Shown here: positions 28,206 through 36,700 of the stretch, piece after piece
Layout: each line of letters starts with the position of its first letter
How positions within the stretch are numbered: the first letter of the stretch is position 1
Assembly: GCA_019359235.1 (NCBI GenBank)
Contig: JAHHHT010000015.1
Location: 144,097-208,096 of the forward strand
Source: Oscillatoria princeps RMCB-10
GTDB taxonomy: Bacteria; Cyanobacteriota; Cyanobacteriia; Cyanobacteriales; Oscillatoriaceae
Direction: 5' to 3'
Length of the DNA stretch: 64,000 nucleotides
Program-made: the position numbers and the translations under genes
The notes under the pieces: generated by a model
Seen by the model: the letters and a program-made list of their open reading frames with translations, nothing else
Told to the model about the DNA's origin: nothing
The model's database searches: none

Positions 28206-29063
28206 ATGTCCGTCAAGGTTGCTCTAAATCATCAAACCGCTTACCGATTCGACAGATTCGTTTATTTGGGGCCACATATCGTGCGGCTGCGACCGGCACC
28301 CCACTGCCGCACGCCAATTCAACGCTATTCTTTCCAACTTCACACCCCAGAACACACCCTCCACTGGCTGCAAGATCCCTACGCAAACTTCCTGGCGCGG
28401 CTGACATTTCCGAATCCAACCGCTCAGTTTAAACTTGAAGTTGACCTGATTGCTGAGCTTCACCCTGTCAACCCTTTTAATTTCTTCCTAGAACCCTACG
28501 CCGAAAAATACCCGTTCGCCTATGAGGACGATCTAGCCAAAGAGCTAATTCCGTTTCTGGAAATTACAGAAGCCGGCTCCCTGTTGCGGAAATGGCTGGC
28601 AACAGTTGACCGAAAGGAACAGTTCATCACTGATTTTATTGTCTCGCTCAACGCACGGCTGCAGGAGGAAATCGCCTATGAGCAGCGCTTCGAGTCGGGC
28701 ATCCAATCCTGTGAGGAAACGCTGGCGAGAAAAGTTGGCTCCTGTCGGGATAGCAGCTGGCTGCTGGTGCAAATCATGCGGCATTTTGGCCTTGCGGCGC
28801 GGTTTGTGTCGGGCTATCTCATCGATTTGGCGTCGCAGGAAAAACAGCAGGATAGCGCAGATTTGCACGCTTGGGCGGAGGTTTACTTGCCCGGTGCCGG
28901 TTGGGTTGGTTTAGATCCCACCTCCGGCTTGCTAGCAGCGGAGGGACATATCCCCCTCGCCTGTACCGCTAACCCTGAAAGGGCGGCTCCGATTACCGGC
29001 TCGACAGAAGCTTGTTCCTCAACGCTGGATTTTTCTATCACCGTCTCTCGTTTGCAGGAGTAG
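28206..29063 (+). CDS. Transglutaminase-like cysteine protease-fold protein
   Basis: A 285-residue protein. Residues 1-90 match the bacterial transglutaminase-like N-terminal beta domain (VALNHQTAYRFDRFVYLGPHIVRLRP). The core has the papain-like triad in order: C180 (KVGSCRDSSWLL), H221 (ADLHAWAEVYLPGAGW) and D237 (GLDPTSGLLA). Family members are proteases, amidases or cross-linking enzymes. In many bacteria a similar protein is encoded beside a large DUF2126 protein and circularised-peptide or glutamate-ligase genes, none of which is present here. The ATG at 28206 is preferred to an in-frame TTG at 28188. No signal peptide is seen, so it is likely cytoplasmic. Confidence 0.88.
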   Translation: MSVKVALNHQTAYRFDRFVYLGPHIVRLRPAPHCRTPIQRYSFQLHTPEHTLHWLQDPYANFLARLTFPNPTAQFKLEVDLIAELHPVNPFNFFLEPYAEKYPFAYEDDLAKELIPFLEITEAGSLLRKWLATVDRKEQFITDFIVSLNARLQEEIAYEQRFESGIQSCEETLARKVGSCRDSSWLLVQIMRHFGLAARFVSGYLIDLASQEKQQDSADLHAWAEVYLPGAGWVGLDPTSGLLAAEGHIPLACTANPERAAPITGSTEACSSTLDFSITVSRLQE

Positions 29064-29148
29064 GGACTGTTAATAACGCACCCTGGGGCTTAGGGAGCAT
29101 CCCATTTGTGCGATGATTCTCACCCTCACCCCCCAAGGCACCCCTGTG

Positions 29149-29348
29149 CCATTAAGGGCTACGGTTTACACACAAATCCCTGTGATGCCAATTTTGCATG
29201 AAGTTGGAAGAACCTCTTTCTCCCCCCCTCCCCTCCATCCCCAGAGGGGGCCCCGAGCCTCCCCTTGTGGGAGAGGGGGGCTGGGGGGGGTGAGGGGCTT
29301 TCTGCAGTCACATACCCAAGATGTGTGTAAACCGTAGCCCATTAAGGG
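29149..29348. mobile_element. MITE-like element with 16-bp terminal inverted repeats and 10-bp direct repeats
   Basis: CTACGGTTTACACACA (29159-29174) is perfectly inverted as TGTGTGTAAACCGTAG (29322-29337). It is bracketed by identical ccattaaggg at 29149-29158 and 29339-29348, like a target-site duplication with one extra base on the right. The 180-bp body has no coding potential and holds a GC-rich palindromic cluster (ctcccctcc...gggaggggggctgg). It is probably mobilised in trans by an unidentified transposase. Confidence 0.6.
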
Positions 29349-29425
29349 AGAGGGGGGAAAAATCAATACTTTTGCGCTCGTTCCCAGCATGAGCTGGGAA
29401 CGAGAAGAGAACGAGAAGAGAGGAG

Positions 29426-30808
29426 TCAGCGCCGGCGAAATTCATCTTGCAAGGCTTGATGGCGGGGATAGCGCAGGCGAAGAGCGTCAATATACTGCCG
29501 CCAGATGTCTGGCTCGTTCAAAATGTCCAGATAAATCGATTTGATGGCATCAGCGTGACGGGCGGCGGTTCGATAGTGATCGCGGCTTTTGAGGTCGATA
29601 TAGTGCTGCACCAGCTGCTCGTAAATCTGCACCGACTTTTGGGGATGATGTTCTTTGACGCCTTCGGCAACCAAAACCTGCAATCGCTCAGCATGGGGCT
29701 GCCGGTGTGCCAGTTCGAGGGCGGCTTGCCAATCGGCTTCATACAGATAAATCTGTGCCAAGGTTTCGGGATTTCGCTGCGCTCTCTCTAGAAGTTTTGG
29801 CCGGTCGAGCTGCCATGTGCCTAACTTTACAGATAAGTCTTTAATTTTCTGGTACAATTCTACCGAGACGCCGCTGTACTCGGCAACCGCCATCAAAATC
29901 CGGCACAAGTTTTCGCGGTCGTGTTTGAGTTCATAGTAGTCAGCTAAGGTCTGCAGCAGTTCGCTGGATTTCACCGCTGAACCCACAGGCAAGAAGTCAA
30001 AACTATAGTTGCGTGAGTGGCGCTTTTCCAGTAAGTGCGCGGCTCCGGCTTCCAAGGTGGCGATGTATTTCTTCTTCTCCCCTTTTCGCTGCCAATATTT
30101 CGCTAATTCTAGATAGTTTTCTTCGGTTACGAGGTGGGCTTGCCGGACTTTCAGATAGCTGGCATCATCGCCTAATTTGAGGTAGAAACTGGCGATTAAT
30201 TCAGGGCTTCTGCAATAGTCAGTTTTTTGAAGTTGAGCGATTATATAGCGAGCGTCTTCGGGAGCGGTAGCAAGGGTGGCGAGCGCCTTTTCAATGGCAT
30301 CGCTCACGTCGCCGTAACCGCACATTTCCCAGGTGAGTGCGCCGGCGAGCGAGTCGAAATAGGGCTGCTTGTCGGAGGGCGCTAATTTGGCCACGGCTTC
30401 AGCATACAAGCCAATGGCTTCCTCAAGTTGCTGGGTTCCGATGGGAAACTCATCCTCAAACATCTGGTTGCAGCGCGTTACCAGATGCCAAAATACCTGG
30501 ATTTTTTCGGGGGGAGGCAAAGTTTTTGCCCGCTCGACAATCGGGTCTAATTCCGTATATCTTTCATCTTCGTCGTGTTCGCGCTCGAAATAGCGACAGC
30601 GCTCTTTAATGGCCTCAAACAATTCGGTTATTTGTTGCTTCAGTTGCCGAAATTGTTGAGAATTTCTGGACTGCGGCGGTGGGTTGATGTTCGCCAGCAG
30701 TGCGTGGCAAAAGTCCGCTCTGTTGCTGGCCAATTTCAAGACCAGAGCCAACAACTCCTGATGGGACATGGCGGTTAACGCTTGCTCTAGGACACCCGGT
30801 TTATCCAT
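29426..30808 (-). CDS. Alpha-helical repeat protein, similar to C-terminal part of SWIM zinc-finger-associated proteins
   Basis: A 460-residue all-helical protein. I placed the start at the ATG at 30808 (MDKPGVLEQALTAMSHQELLALVLKLA) because upstream in-frame sequence is low-complexity and unlike a protein core; no strong Shine-Dalgarno is seen for it. The middle and end consist of degenerate TPR-like helix pairs (AKYWQRKGEKKKYIATLEAGAAHLL, HPQKSVQIYEQLVQHYIDLKSRDHYRTAARH). The ending, IWRQYIDALRLRYPRHQALQDEFRR, resembles the tail of SWIM zinc-finger family proteins, but no SWIM CxCx(n)CxH motif is present. It is transcribed against its neighbours. Probable protein-binding scaffold; function unknown. 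Confidence 0.7.
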   Translation of the reverse strand: MDKPGVLEQALTAMSHQELLALVLKLASNRADFCHALLANINPPPQSRNSQQFRQLKQQITELFEAIKERCRYFEREHDEDERYTELDPIVERAKTLPPPEKIQVFWHLVTRCNQMFEDEFPIGTQQLEEAIGLYAEAVAKLAPSDKQPYFDSLAGALTWEMCGYGDVSDAIEKALATLATAPEDARYIIAQLQKTDYCRSPELIASFYLKLGDDASYLKVRQAHLVTEENYLELAKYWQRKGEKKKYIATLEAGAAHLLEKRHSRNYSFDFLPVGSAVKSSELLQTLADYYELKHDRENLCRILMAVAEYSGVSVELYQKIKDLSVKLGTWQLDRPKLLERAQRNPETLAQIYLYEADWQAALELAHRQPHAERLQVLVAEGVKEHHPQKSVQIYEQLVQHYIDLKSRDHYRTAARHADAIKSIYLDILNEPDIWRQYIDALRLRYPRHQALQDEFRRR

Positions 30809-31079
30809 ATCAATCGGCTTCGCGTGGGTTCGGCTCGCAAATCTGGCAGCAGTCGCCCTATTTGCAAGCATGCTGATCGTAAGGCTCTCCGTGAAGTCCT
30901 GGCAATCTCTTGCGCCTGTTTTGTCTGAACTGGGGATTGGGAACGCGATCGTGCCCCATGCGATGATGCCCCACGCCCCTCCTGAGATGTGGCCCGCTGC
31001 CAATCTATCTGTGGGATGTTCCGCCCAGACAACCTGCAATATCTAAGTAAAGATGCTTAGGAAAAATCAGGGGAAAGGT

Positions 31080-31568
31080 ATGAGAAGGCAAATCATGCGA
31101 TTGCTGCTAGGCATTTTGATGACTGTGGGGCTGCCGGCGCTGCCGGTTCGCGCCCAAGTCTCGGACGCCCAGGTTGGGGCGCTGGTGGAGGCGCTGCGGC
31201 GGGCTGCGCCAGATACCGGCACCGAAGACGATGGACTTTACAGCGACTGGCAAATCAAAGCGGAGAATATCCCCCGCTGGTCGAGACTTTGCACCGGCAA
31301 GGAACTGACACCGGCACAATTTGAATCGAGTCCGGTGACGGCGCGTTCGATTCTGGTGTGCGTGATGCGCGATGTCCTCTCTGACGAGTATAAAGCTAGC
31401 GGCAGCGACGAGTCTCTGGCAGTGCGCCGCGCCGCCGCCTGGTGGATGACCGGCGATCCCACCGAGTACAGTAGCGAGGGCATCGCCTCCTACATCCAGA
31501 AAGTTCTGGACTTCTACCAGCAGCAGCGCTCCAAACCCTCACCCAATCCGCCCAACTCCAACGGGTAG
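31080..31568 (+). CDS. Small secreted protein of unknown function
   Basis: A 162-residue protein. A basic N terminus (MRRQIMR), a hydrophobic core (LLLGILMTVGLPAL) and an AxA-like site (PVRAQ) form a Sec signal peptide of about 25 residues. The mature part is acidic with a Trp-rich C-terminal segment (AAAWWMTGDPTEYSSEGIASYIQKVLDFYQQQ) and two cysteines (in SRLCTGKE and ILVCVMRD) that could form a disulfide. The start ATG follows AGGGG at 31069-31073. A decayed copy of its C-terminal half lies 1.5 kb downstream (33078-33175). I do not recognise the family. Confidence 0.7.
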   Translation: MRRQIMRLLLGILMTVGLPALPVRAQVSDAQVGALVEALRRAAPDTGTEDDGLYSDWQIKAENIPRWSRLCTGKELTPAQFESSPVTARSILVCVMRDVLSDEYKASGSDESLAVRRAAAWWMTGDPTEYSSEGIASYIQKVLDFYQQQRSKPSPNPPNSNG

Positions 31569-31646
31569 CGGTTTCTCGCTCCCCGGCTGGAGGTGCTCAC
31601 CGTTAGCGGTGATTTATAAAGCAATTGTTAAGCCTGAATGGGGGCC

Positions 31647-31690
31647 AGAAACCGGGTTTCTTGCTGCAGTACAAGAAACCCGGTTTCTTG
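31647..31690. repeat. AGAAACCCGGTTTCT-family double palindrome
   Basis: agaaaccgggtttctt (31647-31662) and caagaaacccggtttcttg (31672-31690), separated by a short spacer (gctgcagta) and followed by a T-run (ttttttttt around 31700). It may double as a terminator of the secreted-protein gene. Confidence 0.65.
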
Positions 31691-31725
31691 TGGCTTCACT
31701 TTTTTTTTATAAATGAGGTCTTAGG

Positions 31726-31791
31726 GGGGAAGCATCCGCGCAAATAAATTAGCGGTATGTTCCAAATCCCTATGCGCGGATGCGAAAGCCC
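31726..31791. repeat. GGGxGAAGCAT-family inverted repeat (copy 1)
   Basis: Arms gcatccgcgca (31732-31742) and tgcgcggatgc (31773-31783), with outer ggggg/ccccc, and an AT-rich 30-base loop. It has the same size and outer motif as the elements at 48654 and 49333. Confidence 0.55.
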
Positions 31792-31833
31792 CCGCAATTA
31801 TAGCAGATTGCAACTGAGTGAGGTACAGATACT

Positions 31834-31906
31834 GATCCCCCCCTCACCCCCCCTTAAAAAGGGGGGTAAAAGTTAGCCCCCCTTTTTAAGGGGGGTTGGG
31901 GGGATC
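31834..31906. repeat. GATCCCCCC...GGGGGGATC palindromic repeat
   Basis: A near-perfect 73-base inverted repeat made of C/G runs joined by ttaaaaa/tttttaa, a widespread cyanobacterial intergenic motif. A related C-run/G-run insert occurs in frame at 49893. Confidence 0.65.
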
Positions 31907-32008
31907 GAAGCGCACTCCTCAAGTAAAAAGTGCTATATCTGCGTTTATCTGCAGCCGGGCTGCGAGATAGCCCTCTCCCCGCAAGCGGCGCGAGCGCACC
32001 GGCAGCCC

Positions 32009-32800
32009 CTAATTGCCATTCCCCCGCAGGAAGTAACGCAGCCGCCACTGTCCGCGAGAGCGCACAAAGCTCACCCGGTAGTCATTTTCCTCATCATAAA
32101 CATACTGGTTGAGAATCCAGCCCCGCTGGCCATTGCGCAGTCTCACCGGCGTCCAGCCACCGAGAGGATCTGCCTGCATTTTTTCCATCGCACCCGCCGG
32201 CAAGCTGCTATAGGCGGCAGAGTCAAACACCACATATTCATTAGACACTGACCCGATAACTCGCCCGCCCATCCCCGGTTCAGCCCGGACGTTGACGTTC
32301 TGCCCGACAATGGCCAAGTTGCCAAAATTGGGCCGGTCGGGCCGCACCGACTCCTTGACTTTTGTCAGGTCTGGGCACAGCCACACGCTCGATCCGGGTT
32401 CTTTATCCGCAACCTGCGCCTCGGAGTCAGCGCCGCAACCCAGCTTGAGGGCTTTGTCCATGTGCGGCCAGAATTTGGACTGGTTGCTGTTAATGTTGTA
32501 GCTGTCCAGATTCAGCGTGCCGCCGTAGTTCCACTGCGTTTGGGGAGTGACAGTAGCGCGTATAAATTTGGCATCCGCACGCCCGACGGCATCGAGCAGG
32601 CGGAGGCGGAACTGCGAGAACTGACTCGCCTCGGGCTTTGCTGTTTGAGGCCGGCTCTGTGCCGATTGCTGCGAGACTTGTGCCGGAGAGGGGGTGAGAT
32701 TTTGCGCCGCCGGTGCCGGTAGCGTGCCGGTGCGAAAAGCAAAGCCGGCCACTGTTCCCGAGACAATCAGTCCGCCGAGCCATTTCTGATAGCGTTTCAT
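32009..32800 (-). CDS. Secreted or anchored SH3-domain protein
   Basis: A 263-residue protein. The N terminus MKRYQKWLGGLIVSGTVAGFAF is a signal peptide or anchor. Residues 30-60 are a Ser/Gln/Pro-rich linker, and 60-150 form a domain of unknown type (FRLRLLDAVGRADAKFIRATVTPQTQWNYGG, with two cysteines that may pair). Residues about 160-240 form a bacterial SH3 domain: NLAIVGQNVNVRAEPGMGGRVIGSVSN followed by GGWTPVRLRNGQRGWILNQYV, the classic VNVR-xP-...-G-W-x-V pattern. Such domains bind peptidoglycan or peptides in the cell envelope. The ATG at 32800 is supported by the signal sequence. Confidence 0.8.
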   Translation of the reverse strand: MKRYQKWLGGLIVSGTVAGFAFRTGTLPAPAAQNLTPSPAQVSQQSAQSRPQTAKPEASQFSQFRLRLLDAVGRADAKFIRATVTPQTQWNYGGTLNLDSYNINSNQSKFWPHMDKALKLGCGADSEAQVADKEPGSSVWLCPDLTKVKESVRPDRPNFGNLAIVGQNVNVRAEPGMGGRVIGSVSNEYVVFDSAAYSSLPAGAMEKMQADPLGGWTPVRLRNGQRGWILNQYVYDEENDYRVSFVRSRGQWRLRYFLRGNGN

Positions 32801-33077
32801 CCAGCTTTTCTTATAATTTATACGGGTGAGGGAATCCCCCCTGATGCTGCTGGCTTGGGAGTTCTGGCCGTTTGCCAGTCCTCAGGGAGGCCGTGTTCAT
32901 TACCTTTAATGTAGGCGGCGCAACGCGCTCTCGCCCTCACCCGACTGGCTCACCCAGCCAGGGGATTTTCGCCGCATCCCAACCGGCGCAAATCTCGTGT
33001 GGGGGAGAAGCGTGCCGGCGCACATCTCTGGTTTTGACCGACAGGTTATCTGCTGGAATGCTCTCGGGGATGTTTGG

Positions 33078-33175
33078 TTGGTCGAGATCGCCGGCGATCC
33101 CACCCAGTACAGAGCGCGAGGGCACAGCCGCTTGCGTCCAGAAAGTTCTGGACTTCTGCCAGCAGCAGCCCCCCC
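33078..33175 (+). pseudogene. Decayed C-terminal copy of the small secreted protein gene
   Basis: ggcgatcccacc(c/g)agtaca and the stretch ccagaaagttctggacttct are shared with 31458-31530 of the intact gene. The copy reads AGDPTQYRARG in one frame and VQKVLDFCQQQ in another, so a frameshift separates the two conserved pieces. No start or signal peptide precedes it. Confidence 0.65.
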
Positions 33176-33408
33176 GTTAGCGCAGCGGCAGCTGCTAGCG
33201 CAGCCACTTCGCTAACGCTATCGCCAGCAGCGAGCGAGTCCAACTAGCTGCCAGGGTGCGCGCAGCCGGGTGCGTTAATACCCACACAGACTCGCCAGCG
33301 CCTCACCCCACTCGTCGCTCACCAGCTGCTGCCGGCGGCTAACGCCTGCCAAAACGCTTCCGCATCGCGAAGCGAGCGATTCTGACATGCAAATTTTTCC
33401 GTTATTTT

Positions 33409-33445
33409 TTAAGTTTAAAAAATAAACTTAACTTTATGTTAAGTT
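33409..33445 (+). promoter_or_regulatory. AT-rich island with mutually exclusive hairpins upstream of the Ser/Thr kinase
   Basis: ttaagttt (33409-33416) pairs with aaacttaa (33424-33431), while the overlapping aacttaac (33425-33432) pairs with gttaagtt (33438-33445). A T9 run follows at 33463. The composition differs sharply from the GC-rich surroundings. It could be an operator, a promoter region or a terminator; the sequence alone does not decide. Confidence 0.35.
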
Positions 33446-33722
33446 AAGCAAAGAAAGATAGCTTTTTTTTTCATTTGAGTGCATGCTGTAAAAAGCATTC
33501 AATTTGGCCAGCTGGTTTTTCCCAGAAGCCAGCACGGCAGATAGCTCTGACCGCATCCTGCCCTCCGCAACCGAGATGGCCCTCAATGGGGCGTGCGAGT
33601 TTGTCCGTGGCAGTGCCGCGCAGTTTGCGCCCGCGATTTTTCAGGTGCCAACTCGTCCTAACTTGAGTTTGTCCCCGTACCTCCCCCAAGACAAGACAAC
33701 CGACAAATCGACAGACAAAACT

Positions 33723-36700
33723 ATGCTCACCGTTCCGGGCTACCAAATCACAGAAGAAATTCAATCTGGTGTCCATACAGTCGTTTATCGCGGCTACAGG
33801 GAAACCGAGCGCAAGCCAGTTATTCTCAAGATTCTCAAACCGCAGTTTCCCACCCTGGAAGAGATTGCTCGATTCCGGCAGGAATATGAAATTTCCAGAA
33901 ATATGGAGATAGAAGGAATTGTCAGAGCCTACAGCTTGGAAGACTGTCATAACGGTCTATCTCTGATATTGGAAGATTTTGGCGGGGAATCGGTCAGCCA
34001 ATTTATCGGAACTCAAAAAAAGTTTAAATTAAGAGAGTTTCTGGGGATAGGGATTCAGCTAGCAGCCACCCTGGAAGAGCTGCACAAAAATCAGATCATC
34101 CATAAAGATATCAAGCCTCAAAACATCATTTTAAATGCCGAAACCGGAATTGTCAAACTCACTGACTTTAGCATTGCCTCGCGCCTGTCTTCTGAGAACC
34201 AGACCCCCAGCCACCCCAATTTTATAGAAGGCACCCTCGCCTACATGTCACCGGAGCAAACCGGGCGGATGAACCGGGCGATTGACTGCCGCACCGACTA
34301 TTACTCCCTGGGCGTCACCTTCTATGAAATGCTAGCCGGTCAGCTGCCCTTCCAATCGGAAGACCCGATGGAATTGGTTCACTGCCACATTGCTAAACAG
34401 CCAGTTCCTCTCCACGAGCTAAATCCAGAAATCCCGCCAGCGATTTCAGATATCGTGCGCAAATTAATGGCCAAAAACGCCGAGGACAGATACCAAAGTG
34501 CCGGCGGACTTAAATATGACCTGGGATACTGTCTCGCCCAGCTAGAGGCAGCGGGCCAAATTCCTCCATTCAAGGTGGGAGCGCGAGATTTATCCGGACA
34601 GCTTCTGATCCCGCAAAAACTCTACGGTCGGGAAAAAGAAGTCGCCCAGCTGCTCAGCGCCTTTGAGCGGGTCAGCCTCGGAACCTCTGAGATGACCCTG
34701 GTTGCGGGTTACTCAGGAATTGGCAAATCCTCCTTAGTCCGTGAAATTCACAAACCCATTGTGCGCCAGCGGGGCTATTTTGTATCCGGCAAATTTGACC
34801 AATTTAAGCGGAATATTCCTTATGCCGGCCTGATTCAGGCGTTTCAGGAACTCCTGCGCCAGCTGCTCACAGAAAGTCCAGCCAAAATAGCCGGCTGGAA
34901 AGAAAAACTCTTAGAAGCCCTTGGCACCAATGCTCGGGCGATCGCTGATGTCATTCCCGAAGTCGAACTGATTGTCGGCGCTCAGCCACCTGTCCCCCCG
35001 CTCACCCCTGCAGAAGCCCAAAATCGCTTCAACCGGCTGTTTCAAAAATTTTCTCAGGTATTCGCCAAGAAAGAACACCCCCTGGCGCTGTTTTTGGACG
35101 ACTTGCAGTGGGCGGATTCCGCTTCCTTAAAGCTGATCGAGCAGCTGGTTACCGCCCCCGAAAGCCAATATCTATTGCTGATTGGGGCGTATCGGGATAA
35201 CGAAGTTTCCCCAGCGCACCCGCTGCTCTCAACTTTGGAGAGCGTACAGCAAGCCGGGGCGACAGTCAGCAACATCACCCTCCAGCCTTTGAGTTTAGCT
35301 GATGTCGGCCACCTGATTGCCGACACCTTGGGGGAAACAACACGGGTCCAGCACTTAAGCGAGCTGCTTTTCAATAAAACCGCTGGCAATCCCTTTTTCT
35401 TGACTCAAATGCTTCTTTCCCTGCACCGAGAAAAGCTGCTGAGTTACGATGCGAGCGCGGGGAAATGGCAGTGGGACATTCGGCACATCCAAGCGGTCGG
35501 GATTACCGACAAGACTGTCGTTGAATTAGTAGCCGGCAATATTGAAAAGCTGCCAGAAAGCGCCCAAAGCGTGTTAAAATTGGCCGCCTGCATTGGCAGC
35601 CAGTTTAGTTTGGACGTGCTGGCGATCGTCAGTGAAAAGCCCCCAGCTGCCACAGCTGCTGATTTGTGGCCCGCTTTGCAAGCCGGTCTGATTCTGCCGC
35701 TGAGCAATGCCTACAAAATCCCCCTGGTTTTTGCCTCGGATGCGCCGGCAGATTTGAAATTCGATGAGTTAAAAGTTTCTTACAGGTTTCTGCACGACCG
35801 GGTGCAGCAAGCCGCCTACTCTCTGATTCCCGACGACAGCAAGAAAGAAACGCACCTGAAAATTGGCCAGCTGTTGCTGAAGAAGACGCCGCCCGAAGAG
35901 CGAGAAGCTCATATCTTTGATATTGTCAACCAGCTGAATGTCGGGAGTGAACTAATAGCGGATCGGGCAGAAGGGCGGAGCCAATCGGGGGATACCGGCG
36001 ACAGCCACACAGAGCAGGTTTTCCCGCTCCTGCTGGCGTCCCTGAATCTCACTGCCGGCAAGAAGGCGAAGGCGTCAGCCGCGTATGAACCGGCAGTCCG
36101 GTATTTGAACGAGGGCATAAACCTTCTGGGAGAATCCAGCTGGCTCCAGTCTTATGACCTGACCTTCGCTCTCTATGTGGAAGCCAGCGAAGCGGAATAC
36201 TTAACAGCCAACTTCGACCGCTCCGCACAGCTGTCTTCTCTCGCCCTAGAGAAAGCCAAAACAGCTCAGGAAAAGGCCAAACTCTATGAGGTGCAAATCC
36301 AGTTCTATTTTGCGAAAAACCAGCTAAAATCAGCAATCGATACCGGGTTGCGAGCCCTGGAGGCGCTCGGAGTCAGCCTGGAGGAAACTCCCCCCGGGCA
36401 GCTGGCCATTGAGGAGTTGATCGACCTGCCGGTGATGACCGACCCTCACAAACTCGCCGCCATGCGCGTATTGAACACCCTCATCTCACCGGCTTTTGTC
36501 GCCGCTCCCACTTTGCTGCCGGCGATTATCTTTACAATGGTCCATCTCTCCCTGCAATACGGAAACTCCCCACCGGCGGCTGTCGGCTACACTTTTTATG
36601 GGGTGATCCTGAACGGCTTTATGGGAGACACCGATTCTGCATACCGGTTTGGTATGCTGGCTGTGAGGCTGGTGGACAAACTGAATGCCAGAGAAGTAAA

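Larger units (their letters stand above)
32801..33722. other. 920-base region without an intact gene
   Basis: Holds the decayed gene fragment (33078-33175), a cgttagcg...cgctaacg inverted repeat (33174-33222), and an AT-rich island with competing hairpins (33409-33445) upstream of the kinase. Nothing else is supported. Confidence 0.55.

Noticed and set aside
32872..33180. 102-codon + strand frame
   Set aside because: Only its last residues resemble the nearby secreted protein, after a frameshift; treated as a decayed copy.
33504..33722. N-terminal extension of the hybrid kinase
   Set aside because: Upstream in-frame codons have no similarity to a kinase N terminus; conserved sequence begins at the ATG at 33723.
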